From CAXMST01 sp963700785 (GTDB lineage Bacteria > Actinomycetota > Thermoleophilia > Solirubrobacterales > 70-9): a stretch of 64,000 nucleotides of DNA. The stretch spans positions 120,737 to 184,736 of the forward strand of contig CAVOYZ010000005.1 in NCBI GenBank assembly GCA_963700785.1, read 5' to 3'. Below are positions 9,012 through 16,626 of this stretch, piece by piece (the stretch's first letter is position 1; each line of letters begins with the position of its first letter). Both the position numbers and the translations under genes were made by a program. The notes under the pieces were generated by a model that saw only the letters and a list, made by a program, of their open reading frames with translations, was not told the origin of the DNA and did no database searches.

Positions 9012-10208
9012 ATGGGCACACAAGCAACTCATGAGTTTCCGCTCCTCGACCCGCTTCGTGCGCTGGCCGCGATCGCGGTCCTGCTCGTTCACACGTCGAT
9101 CTGGTCGGGCGCCGTCAACGCGTCGGGCTACGGCCAGCTTCTGGCCCATCTCGATATCGGCGTCGCTTTCTTCTTCCTGCTCTCGGCCTTCTTGCTCTAC
9201 CGGCCGTTCGTCGAGGCCCGCGTCGCGGACAAGACGCGCAAGAGCTTCGCCGAGTATGGACGCCGACGGTTCGTTCGCATCGCGCCGGCGTACTGGGCCG
9301 CGCTCACGATCACGGCGATCGTGCCCGGCATGGTTGGCGCCTTTACCGATAACTGGTGGGTGTACTACGGGCTGCTCCAGAACTTCCCGGTGTACACGCC
9401 GACCGGAACCTGCGAGGAAGCTACCTTCGCCTGCGGGGTTCCAGTCGCCTGGAGCCTCACCATCGAGGTGCTGTTCTACATGCTGCTTCCGCTCTTCGTC
9501 CTTGCGATGGCGTGGCTCGGCAGGCGCTGGCGGGGACACTGGCTGACCCTCGAGATCGCCGCGGTTGCCGTGATCGGCTTGGTCTCTGTCTTGATTCAGA
9601 GCTCGACTCCGGTGGGCGATCTGCACAAGTGGCTGTTCTATTCGCCGCTCGGTCGCGGTTGGTGGTTCGGGCTCGGCTTGATTCTCGCTGCGATCTCGGT
9701 CCACATCAGCCGACGCGAGACGGAACCACGATTTGTCGGATGGGTCCGTGAGCGGTCCGGTGTTCCGATCGCGGCCGCGATCGCGCTCTACGTCCTGATC
9801 GCCGTCACGATTCCAGGTCCCTCGCTGGCGTTTCCGCAGATCGAGCTCCCTCTCTACGTCACCGAGTACCTGCTCTTCGGGGTGGTCGCAGCCCTGGTGA
9901 TGCTGCCGGCGGTGTTCGGTGCCGACGGTGGCGGCCTCGTCCGCCGAGCTCTCGCCCACCGCTCGCTGGCCTGGCTCGGGCTGATCAGCTACGGGATCTT
10001 CCTCTGGCACTACGCCGTGATCATCTTCCTCCTCGAAATCGATCGATCGTGGTCGTTCATTCCGCTAACCCTCGCGACGCTCGCCCTGACCATTCCCTGT
10101 GCGACGGCGAGCTATTACCTGTTGGAGGCACCGCTGATGCGTCGCGTGCGCAAACGCAAGGCCACGGCGGCCCCGGTACCGGCATCGGCCCCCGGCCCGG
10201 CGGCCTGA
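9012..10208 (+). CDS. acyltransferase family 3 (OafA/YrhL-like) membrane protein
   Basis: This 398-residue integral membrane protein has about ten hydrophobic spans. It opens with FPLLDPLRALAAIAVLLVHTS (about 8-28), containing the R-A-x-A and conserved His of acyltransferase-3 enzymes, and VAFFFLLSAFLLYRPF and GRRRFVRIAPAYW follow in the order usual for the family. Such proteins O-acetylate or succinylate surface polysaccharides using cytosolic acyl-CoA. It lies 32 bp after the StrF-like gene on the same strand and probably belongs to that operon. ATG 9012 directly precedes the family start. Confidence 0.88.
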   Translation: MGTQATHEFPLLDPLRALAAIAVLLVHTSIWSGAVNASGYGQLLAHLDIGVAFFFLLSAFLLYRPFVEARVADKTRKSFAEYGRRRFVRIAPAYWAALTITAIVPGMVGAFTDNWWVYYGLLQNFPVYTPTGTCEEATFACGVPVAWSLTIEVLFYMLLPLFVLAMAWLGRRWRGHWLTLEIAAVAVIGLVSVLIQSSTPVGDLHKWLFYSPLGRGWWFGLGLILAAISVHISRRETEPRFVGWVRERSGVPIAAAIALYVLIAVTIPGPSLAFPQIELPLYVTEYLLFGVVAALVMLPAVFGADGGGLVRRALAHRSLAWLGLISYGIFLWHYAVIIFLLEIDRSWSFIPLTLATLALTIPCATASYYLLEAPLMRRVRKRKATAAPVPASAPGPAA

Positions 10209-10213
10209 CTCGA

Positions 10214-11164
10214 TCACTCCCAGCTCTGCAGCTTCGTCTCCGAGACCCGGAGGGGCGGGCCCTCGCCGAGCTTCGCGGGCTTGCCGCGGAGAACCCGCGA
10301 GATCACCCGCAGCGGCCGGTGCTCGAGCTGATGCAGGCGCATCCGCAGCCGCCGCTGCGCCTCCCGGGAGGCGACCAGCTCCCAGTGCTTCGCCGACCCG
10401 TCGGCCTCCGCCATCCGCGCCCGTTCCTCCCAGGCTTCGAGTGCCTCCTGCTGGGCGCGCAGGTCACGGAAGCTGATCATGCTGGCGAGCGAGCTGAAGT
10501 CGGGCAGCTTCGAGTCTGAGGCGGCGACCAGGAGGGTCCGATCCTCGCCGGCGCCGCCGGTCAGCCAGGTCGCGCGCTCGATGCTCGCCTCCCCGCCGGC
10601 GCTTTCGGGCGCAACGGTCGCGGCGATCGCGACGCGCCTTCGGAAGGCCTCGATGTTCTTGAAGCGGGAGCCCAGCAGTTCTCGCCAGCCCGCGTCCCCC
10701 TCACCGGCACCGGGTGGCTCCTCGAGCGGGGAGCTCGAGAGTGGCAGGGAGACCAGCAAGGTCCCGTCGGCGGTCAGGACGCGGTGCAGCTCCGAGATCG
10801 CTGCCTCCGGGTCGAAGCTCGCCTGTGGCGCGTCGAGGCAGACGACCGCGCCATAGCTCGACGCCGCCAGCGGCAGAGCGATCGGCTCGGCGACGAGGAA
10901 GCGAATCCGCTCGCCGTAGAGGCGCGTGGCGATCTCGACCGAGCGCCGGTCCGGGTCGACTCCGACCACCGACTTCGCCCCCGCCTCGAGCAGGATCTGT
11001 GCCCCGTGGCCGCGACCGCACCCGGCGACCAAGACGTGACGATCGACCACGGCGGGCGCGGCCCAGCGATATGCGGCGTCGGCCTCGGCGGCCACCAGCC
11101 GATCCTGGTCCTCACCGGGGATCGGCAGCTCCTCCTCCACCGGCCGTTCCGGCTCGGTGCTCAT
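10214..11164 (-). CDS. SAM methyltransferase with C-terminal coiled coil
   Basis: A 316-residue protein starting at ATG 11164, which overlaps the upstream gene stop as ATGA. Residues 40-150 form a class I methyltransferase fold (HVLVAGCGRGHGAQILLEAG, then VVGVDPDRR, LHRVLTADGTLLVSLPL). Residues 230-300 are rich in Glu, Arg and Ala heptads (coiled coil), ending in a basic tail RPLRVISRVLRGKPAK. That coiled coil plus basic tail resembles the end of the CmcI-like protein at 6993-8214 and may dock the enzymes to each other or the membrane. It is convergent with the acyltransferase gene, 5 bp apart. Confidence 0.8.
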   Translation of the reverse strand: MSTEPERPVEEELPIPGEDQDRLVAAEADAAYRWAAPAVVDRHVLVAGCGRGHGAQILLEAGAKSVVGVDPDRRSVEIATRLYGERIRFLVAEPIALPLAASSYGAVVCLDAPQASFDPEAAISELHRVLTADGTLLVSLPLSSSPLEEPPGAGEGDAGWRELLGSRFKNIEAFRRRVAIAATVAPESAGGEASIERATWLTGGAGEDRTLLVAASDSKLPDFSSLASMISFRDLRAQQEALEAWEERARMAEADGSAKHWELVASREAQRRLRMRLHQLEHRPLRVISRVLRGKPAKLGEGPPLRVSETKLQSWE

Positions 11165-11709
11165 CGCCGACCCGCCGCCTTCGCGATCAGCAGCTCCCGG
11201 TGCCCCAGCAGGTAGCGCGGGGCGGCGTCGAGTGGAGTCGTCGCTCTCTCGACCGAGGCGAAGCCCGCGGCGAGCGCCGAGTGCGCAACCGTATCGGCGT
11301 CGGCGCCGTTGCATTCGATCGCGCAGATCGAACGCGTCCTCGCCGAGGCGACGGAAAGCGGCCCCTGGTCAGCGCCGAGCCGGTCGGCCGCCCCGGCCAG
11401 CACCACCACGTCGAAGTGCCCCTCGGGGACCGCGGCCCCGATCTCGCCGGCGTCGTGCAGCTCGAGCTCGGTGGGCCTGATTGCGAAGTGCTCGGCGAGC
11501 AGGCGCGCCCGGCGGACTCGGTCGGGCCGGTCGTCGAATGCGACCACCCTGCGGGCGCCCCATTCGAGCAGCCGCTGCGCGATCCAGCCCTCCCCGCAGC
11601 GCAGGTCGAGGGCGACCGGATCATCGGCCAGGACCAGTGCGTCGCGGGCGAACGGCTCGAGCATTCGCTCGAGCGTCCACCACTGCTGGCGAGCAGCCGA
11701 ATCGAGCAC
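11161..11709 (-). CDS. SAM methyltransferase-like protein, start uncertain
   Basis: From GTG 11709 this encodes 182 residues: VALDLRCGEGWIAQRLLEWGARRVVAFDDRPDR (about 32-64) is a SAM-binding Rossmann loop with Arg replacing the first Gly. The same frame stays open upstream to the sulfotransferase stop and reads convincingly protein-like (RLAAELAGDAWEQGWELTPS), yet has no ATG, GTG or TTG there. A GTG at 11861, one frame off across a six-C run at 11825-11830, could be the true start if that run is miscounted. This would add about 50 residues. The gene lies between a sulfotransferase and another methyltransferase in one leftward operon. Confidence 0.65.
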   Translation of the reverse strand: MLDSAARQQWWTLERMLEPFARDALVLADDPVALDLRCGEGWIAQRLLEWGARRVVAFDDRPDRVRRARLLAEHFAIRPTELELHDAGEIGAAVPEGHFDVVVLAGAADRLGADQGPLSVASARTRSICAIECNGADADTVAHSALAAGFASVERATTPLDAAPRYLLGHRELLIAKAAGRR

Positions 11710-11865
11710 CGGGGTGTGGATCGAGGGGGTCAGCTCCCAGCCCTGCTCCCATGCATCGCCGGCGAGCTCCGCCGCTAGGCGCGGGTCGAGGCGGGGCGCG
11801 GACGGCGCAGCGGCGGGCAGGGAGCCCCCCGGCGCGGTCCGGCTGGGCGCGACGTCTCCACCTTG

Positions 11866-12966
11866 TCAGTTGCTCTCGTAGCCAAGCTTCTCCAGTCGCG
11901 AACCCATGATCTCAGCGCAGGTCCGCTGCTCCTCTTCGCTCAGATTCTCCCGCCACAGCCCCGGCCGCGCCGCCCGGTTGCGCTCGGTGGCTCCACGGCG
12001 CCGGTCGGGAACGGCCGCAAAGGAGGTGTCGGCAAGCATCCGGTCGCGTTCCGCCGCGGTTCGTTCGAGGCCGAGCCAGCTGTTCAGGGCCTCGATCCTC
12101 GCCGCGTTGTCGCTGAGCAGATCCTCGTAGCGAACCGTGTGCGAGAGCTCCGCAGGATGGGCGTCGATCGCGCGCATGGTCATGTCGACGTTGCAGGCCC
12201 ACAGGCGCGCCGCCCAGCCGACCCCCTCGAGGCGCTCCTCGCGGGTCTCGAACGAGTAACCCTGGTGGCGGGCGAGGAAGCCGCCCGGCTGATAGGCATG
12301 CATCAGCGAGTCGACGACATCGCGGCCGTCGCGGACGAGGAACAGCAGCCGGGACCGGGGCATCAGGCCCATCACCAGGTCGGCGGCGTGGGAGCCGTTC
12401 ACCTCCTTGACGATCAGCAGCGGATCGTCGCTGGTCGTGATGCCCTCGTCGTGGGCACGGGCCAGGAACCCGTACAGGCGGACCAGGGCCGAGCGCCGGG
12501 CCTCGGGGGCCCAGACCGCACGGTAGGCGCGCGAGTAGGCGTAGACGGGCCGCTCCCCGAGGTAGTTGTTGATCGTGCCGGGCACGTATGAGCCGTCCAC
12601 CTCGCGGGGGTCGGCGAAGGCGGGGGAGAGGTGGTTGGAGATGAACGACTCGTCGACAGGGATCGTGTCGAAGGGGCGCGGCCAGCTGCCGCTCGCCGCA
12701 GGGGGTCGGAAGATCGTCGTCGCCTCCGGATCGGGGAACAGCGGGAAGCAGAGCTGGCGCAGCAGCCAGGTGCTGCCGGAGCGGGGGGAGCCCCAGATCC
12801 AGACGATCCGGCGCTCGAACGCGGCGGCATCGAACGGCAACCCGGCGTTGGGGTCGTAGCCGGCCAGCGGCGGCACAGGATCGGTCGACCGCGCCGAGGG
12901 ATCGGCGCGACCGGGCTTGTGACCGCGTCTCAGCCCTCGGCTCAATCGTCGCATTACGGCGTTCAT
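11866..12966 (-). CDS. sulfotransferase family protein
   Basis: A 366-residue cytosolic enzyme that would transfer sulfate from PAPS to a hydroxyl. The 5'-phosphosulfate loop is IWGSPRSGSTWLLRQL (about 57-72), with a Rossmann-type P-SG-T pattern, and the 3'-phosphate motif is LLFLVRDGRDVVDS (about 189-202). The C-terminus ends LWRENLSEEEQ...MGSRLEKLGY, typical of bacterial sulfotransferases where the last helix closes the site. It is the first gene of a leftward run with two methyltransferases and lies 52 bp beyond the end of PhyH paralogue 1. Its presence implies a sulfated glycan or lipid in this locus. Confidence 0.88.
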   Translation of the reverse strand: MNAVMRRLSRGLRRGHKPGRADPSARSTDPVPPLAGYDPNAGLPFDAAAFERRIVWIWGSPRSGSTWLLRQLCFPLFPDPEATTIFRPPAASGSWPRPFDTIPVDESFISNHLSPAFADPREVDGSYVPGTINNYLGERPVYAYSRAYRAVWAPEARRSALVRLYGFLARAHDEGITTSDDPLLIVKEVNGSHAADLVMGLMPRSRLLFLVRDGRDVVDSLMHAYQPGGFLARHQGYSFETREERLEGVGWAARLWACNVDMTMRAIDAHPAELSHTVRYEDLLSDNAARIEALNSWLGLERTAAERDRMLADTSFAAVPDRRRGATERNRAARPGLWRENLSEEEQRTCAEIMGSRLEKLGYESN

Positions 12967-13018
12967 CGGTTCTTGCCCTGCTGTGCCGGCGCCTGGGCAG
13001 ACGCCCCCCTATAGGGAA

Positions 13019-14101
13019 CTACAGAACGAGGGGCACCGTTTCGTCGGGGTACACCGAGGGCGCGAAGCACCAGGTTTCGGTCGCGTAGCGATCCTCGGTC
13101 ATGCTCTCGCCGACCGCGGTGCGGTGCAGGCAGAAGTGGTCGAACAGAACCGCGTCGCCGGGTTCGAACGTCGGACGCGCGATCGGCGCCCCATCGCGGG
13201 ATTCATCGACCTTGACCGGCGAGACGGCCCAGGGGAAGACGGCGCCCTCGGTTCCCGTCTCGATGATCCCGTCGTAGCGACGCGAGACGATGTCGAGCCC
13301 CGGGGCAACGTCGCCGCAGCGCGAAAGGGCGATCCAGACGTTGCAGGTGCGGATCCCGTGCCCGAGGAAGGCACCGTCCTGGTGCCAGTCCGTGCCGGAG
13401 TCGGGCGAGACTCGGCGCAGGACCGACTTGTTCATCGACAGCGCCGGTCGCTCCCCGAGGTAATCCGAGATCAAGCTGCGAAGGCCGGTTTCCTCGAACG
13501 CATCGAGCAACTCGAACATCATCCGCGGCGAGTCGGGGGCCCAGACGGCGTGGCCGCCGAGCTTCATTCGATTCCACTGTGCGGCGTCGAGCTGGTAGTC
13601 GGGGCTCGGGGCGAAGGGGTCGAACCACGGGGTCGTCTCGGAGCTGTCAGCCCCCTGAAGCAGCGCGTCCCGCTTCGCGAAGGTCTCGTCGATCCCGTCT
13701 CGCATCCGCTGGGCGCGCTCGGGGTCGAGCAGCCCGCGAATCAGCAGCGAGCCACCCCCGAGGATCCCGTCGCGGATCGAGTCGGTCGTCAGATTCGCGG
13801 CATCGACCTCCGGCAGGCCGTCGGGCTTCGGCAGCTCGCCGGTCGGGCGGTCGTCATCGACCGCTGAGTGAGCGGCGCCGTTGCGGTCGAGCTGGGCGAA
13901 GGCCTCGTGGCGGAGCTGCACGATCCGCTTCTCCACGGCGGGGTCCGGGCTCGCCCGGTTCGCCGCCATCAGCTCCTCGATCTCGGCCAGCGGATCCTCG
14001 CTGACGATCGGCTCGTAGTCGGGCAGACCGGTTGGGGGCGCGGGCGCATGCGCCGCGGGCTTGGCGGTCTTCGGTCGGGGACGCTTGAAGCTGAGGCGCA
14101 T
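13019..14101 (-). CDS. PhyH family Fe(II)/2-oxoglutarate dioxygenase, paralogue 1
   Basis: 360 residues. The double-stranded beta-helix carries the iron ligands H240 and D242 (TDWHQDGAFLG) and H326 (DHFCLHRTAV), with R338 placed to bind 2-oxoglutarate. Residues 36-72 form a separate N-terminal helical element (ANRASPDPAVEKRIVQLRHEAF) shared with paralogue 2 and partly with paralogue 3. The C-terminus ends P-D-E-T-V-P-L-V-L. The leader is typical: AGGAGG a few bases before ATG 14101 and TAGCTT about 35 bases upstream on the minus strand. It probably hydroxylates a glycan-linked or acyl substrate. PhyH is assigned by motif; substrate unknown. Confidence 0.87.
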   Translation of the reverse strand: MRLSFKRPRPKTAKPAAHAPAPPTGLPDYEPIVSEDPLAEIEELMAANRASPDPAVEKRIVQLRHEAFAQLDRNGAAHSAVDDDRPTGELPKPDGLPEVDAANLTTDSIRDGILGGGSLLIRGLLDPERAQRMRDGIDETFAKRDALLQGADSSETTPWFDPFAPSPDYQLDAAQWNRMKLGGHAVWAPDSPRMMFELLDAFEETGLRSLISDYLGERPALSMNKSVLRRVSPDSGTDWHQDGAFLGHGIRTCNVWIALSRCGDVAPGLDIVSRRYDGIIETGTEGAVFPWAVSPVKVDESRDGAPIARPTFEPGDAVLFDHFCLHRTAVGESMTEDRYATETWCFAPSVYPDETVPLVL

Positions 14102-14169
14102 GCGGTTCCTCCTGTCGGCGTGTTTACGAGGTCTGAAGCTAGCAGGAGCTCGAGGGTCGCTACCGGCCC

Positions 14170-15189
14170 TCAGAGGACGAGTGGCACCTGCTTATCGGGG
14201 TACGAGCTCGGGCCGAAGCACCAGGTCTCGACCGCGTAGCGATCCTTCGTCATCTCGGGGCTGTTCGCCGTCTGGTGCAGGAAGAGCTCGTCGAAGAGCA
14301 GCACGTCACCCGCCCGAAAAGCCGGCCTCAGCGGCTGCTCGTCTCCGAGTAGCTCCTCGACCTTCTTCGGAGAGACCGACCAGTCGAATCGAGCGCCCTC
14401 GGTGCCGGTCTCGATCACTCCATCGAGGCGACGGGTGACGATGTCCATGCCCGGCGCGTCGCGACCGCAGTCGGTCAACGCCAGCCAGACGTTCATCGCC
14501 CTGATGTCATCGCCGAGGAAGGCGCCGTCCTGGTGCCAGTCGGCGTCGCCGCCGGGAGAGACCCGGCGCAACGTCCACTTGTTTACCGACGCTGCGGGGC
14601 GCTCGCCGAGGTAATCGGTGATTGCCCCGACCAGGCCCATCCCGGCGAACACATCGATCAGATCGAAGGTCATGCGCGGGGAGTCAGCGGTCCAGACCCC
14701 GCCCGCGGAGGTCACCCACTGACGCTGCCGGGCGAGGTTGTATTCGCCGCCGCCGATCGCGAGCGGCTCGTACCAGCCGGGATCAGGGTCAGTTCCGTTC
14801 TCCTCGCGGCGGTCGCGGGCAGCGAACGAGCGCTCGATGCCGTCGACCAGCCGCTGCACCGTGTCAGGGCCGACCACGTCGCGGACGAGCAGGCAGCCGC
14901 CCTCGAGGATTCCCGCACGCAACGCGCCTGCCGAGAGCGCCCCGGGCTCGACCGCGGGCATCCCGTCGACCCAAGAGATCGCGTCGAAATCGGGCTCGGG
15001 AATCGGTCCTGCGTCACCGCCGCCAAGCTCGGCAAACGCCTCGTGGCGCAGCCGGACGAGCTGTCGCTCCCGATCGGGGTCAGGGTCGGAGCGGTTCGCC
15101 TCGGTCAGCTCGGCGACTCGCTCGAGTGCGCTCTCCGGCCCGGCCCCGGTCGCCGCTCCGCCGCTGCTCCGAGCGCCGAAGAGCCTCAT
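14170..15189 (-). CDS. PhyH family Fe(II)/2-oxoglutarate dioxygenase, paralogue 2
   Basis: 339 residues from ATG 15189; a TTG one codon upstream is the only longer start. Iron ligands H219/D221 (DADWHQDGAFLG) and H305 (ELFLHQTANS), with R317 for 2-oxoglutarate, are intact. The N-terminal element ANRSDPDPDRERQLVRLRHEAF (about 31-52) is close to that of paralogue 1, and the C-terminus again ends P-L-V-L, so this is a tandem duplicate. The reading frame runs leftward in line with paralogue 1, 68 bp apart with a leader of its own. Both may act successively or on alternative substrates. Confidence 0.87.
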   Translation of the reverse strand: MRLFGARSSGGAATGAGPESALERVAELTEANRSDPDPDRERQLVRLRHEAFAELGGGDAGPIPEPDFDAISWVDGMPAVEPGALSAGALRAGILEGGCLLVRDVVGPDTVQRLVDGIERSFAARDRREENGTDPDPGWYEPLAIGGGEYNLARQRQWVTSAGGVWTADSPRMTFDLIDVFAGMGLVGAITDYLGERPAASVNKWTLRRVSPGGDADWHQDGAFLGDDIRAMNVWLALTDCGRDAPGMDIVTRRLDGVIETGTEGARFDWSVSPKKVEELLGDEQPLRPAFRAGDVLLFDELFLHQTANSPEMTKDRYAVETWCFGPSSYPDKQVPLVL

Positions 15190-15262
15190 CAACGCGGTGC
15201 TTTCGCGCGGTCAGTCAACGTCGGCGAAACGCTAGCAGGAGCGCCTTGAATCGAGCCCCGGC

Positions 15263-15934
15263 TCAGTCGCCGATCTCGTCAATGGAAGCGGCACCCACGG
15301 TCCGATCGGCCGCCCGGGCTGGGACCCCGACCACGGTCGTCCCCGCGGGCACGTCGGCGAGTACGACGGCGTTCGCGCCGACCTTGGCGCCCTCCCCGAC
15401 CTCGACCTCACCCAGGACCTTGGCTCCTGACCCGATCGTGGTCCGCGGCCCGATCGTCGGCCCGATCACGCTGGGCGCCCGCAGCCCGATCGTCACGAAC
15501 GGGAAGATCTGCGCTCCCGAGTGCACCTCGACGATCCCGTCGATCACGATCTGACCGTGGGCGAGATGGACCCCGGGATGGACGACGACCGGGTCACCGA
15601 TGTAGATGCCGGAGGTCGCTATCGCGAGTCGGTGCAGTATCCGCGGCAGGATCGGCACACCGCGACCCTGCAGCCCGGCCTTGGCCCGGTAGAGCGCCTG
15701 GGCGAGAAACCCGTCGCTCTCCCAGGCGAGGCGTAGCGCCTCGAGTGCCACTCGTGAGCGCGAAGCCCCGGCCAGCGGCCGGCCCCGATTACGTGAGGTG
15801 ATCCGGGCGTCGGCGAGTACGGCCTCGACGAATCCCGGATGACGCGCCCGAATCATCTTCCGAAACTCGCGGATCCGAACCGACTTCTGGCGGGCCGCAT
15901 CACGCGGGCTGCTTTGGGCGTTGACTTCAGCCAC
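15263..15934 (-). CDS. serine O-acetyltransferase-like hexapeptide-repeat protein 1
   Basis: 223 residues from GTG 15934, 6 nt after a TATGCT box. The C-terminal half is a left-handed beta-helix of hexapeptide repeats (IYIGDPVVVHPGVHLAHGQ, IGPTIGPRTTIGSGAKVLG, VGANAVVLADVPAGTTVVGVPA), and the His in VVHPGVH corresponds to a usual catalytic position of CysE-like acetyltransferases. The N-terminal 100 residues are helical (DGFLAQALYRAKAGLQGRGVPILPRILHRLAI). In glycan loci such proteins O- or N-acylate sugars rather than serine, so cysE is not claimed. It is divergent from its own paralogue at 16009. Confidence 0.85.
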   Translation of the reverse strand: MAEVNAQSSPRDAARQKSVRIREFRKMIRARHPGFVEAVLADARITSRNRGRPLAGASRSRVALEALRLAWESDGFLAQALYRAKAGLQGRGVPILPRILHRLAIATSGIYIGDPVVVHPGVHLAHGQIVIDGIVEVHSGAQIFPFVTIGLRAPSVIGPTIGPRTTIGSGAKVLGEVEVGEGAKVGANAVVLADVPAGTTVVGVPARAADRTVGAASIDEIGD

Positions 15935-15940
15935 GGCCGC

Positions 15941-15946
15941 AGCATA
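15941..15946 (-). promoter_or_regulatory. TATGCT -10 box, 6 nt before GTG 15934
   Basis: On the minus strand TATGCT lies 6 bases before the hexapeptide protein 1 start, another leaderless-like arrangement in this window. Confidence 0.4.
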
Positions 15947-16008
15947 GGACGAGCAACCCCAGGGCGGCGCGTGGTCAATGGGCCCGGCATGCCATTGTCA
16001 CGCCGGCG

Positions 16009-16599
16009 ATGACGTCAGCCGCTTGGAGCGAGACCGCCTGCCGCCACCCGCGCCTGCGCACGGCGGTGCTGGCCGACGCCCGCTACACGGCGCTCCGCCG
16101 CGGGGAGCGGCACGAGTTCGACTCGACGATCGACGCGGCCCTTCAGGTCGTGCGGCTCGCGTTCGTCAGCGATGCCTTCCTCGGCCAGGCGCTCTACCGG
16201 GCGAAGGCGAGCCTGCAGCGTCGGCGGGTCCCGGTCCTGCCGCGCGTCCTGCACCGACTGGCGATCGCCGTCGCCGGCATCTACATCGGCGATCAGGCCG
16301 TGGTCCATCCCGGCATCTACGTGGTACACGGCCAGGTCGTGGTCGAGGGGCCGGTCGAGATCTACCGCGGCGCGATGATCGCCCCCGCGGTGACGATCGG
16401 CGGCGGCGCCGGTGACGGGCCGGGCCCGACGATCGGTCCCGGGGTCAGCCTTGGCACCGGCTCCCGAGTGCTCGGCAACGTCACCGTGGGTGCCCGGGCG
16501 CGGATCGGCGCCAACGCCGTGGTCGTCACAGACGTGCCCGACGGGGCGACTGCGGTCGGCGTTCCCGCCCGGATCGGAAGCGGCGCGGCGAGCGGCTGA
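16009..16599 (+). CDS. serine O-acetyltransferase-like hexapeptide-repeat protein 2
   Basis: 196 residues, clearly a paralogue of the divergent neighbour: FVSDAFLGQALYRAKASLQRRRVPVLPRVLHRLAI then IYIGDQAVVHPGIYVVHGQ and the repeat ladder ending ANAVVVTDVPDGATAVGVPA. It lacks about 27 N-terminal residues present in paralogue 1. The 74-bp gap between the two diverging starts holds both promoters. PhyH paralogue 3 follows 27 bp downstream on the same strand, so an acyltransferase and a dioxygenase are again paired, mirroring the layout on the other side. Acyl donor and acceptor are unknown. Confidence 0.85.
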   Translation: MTSAAWSETACRHPRLRTAVLADARYTALRRGERHEFDSTIDAALQVVRLAFVSDAFLGQALYRAKASLQRRRVPVLPRVLHRLAIAVAGIYIGDQAVVHPGIYVVHGQVVVEGPVEIYRGAMIAPAVTIGGGAGDGPGPTIGPGVSLGTGSRVLGNVTVGARARIGANAVVVTDVPDGATAVGVPARIGSGAASG

Positions 16600-16614
16600 G
16601 CGGTTCGCGAATGC

Positions 16615-16620
16615 TAGCTT
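16615..16620 (+). promoter_or_regulatory. TAGCTT -10 box, 6 nt before ATG 16627
   Basis: TAGCTT TCGGTC ATG: no space for a Shine-Dalgarno. Precedes PhyH paralogue 3. Confidence 0.45.
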
Positions 16621-16626
16621 TCGGTC

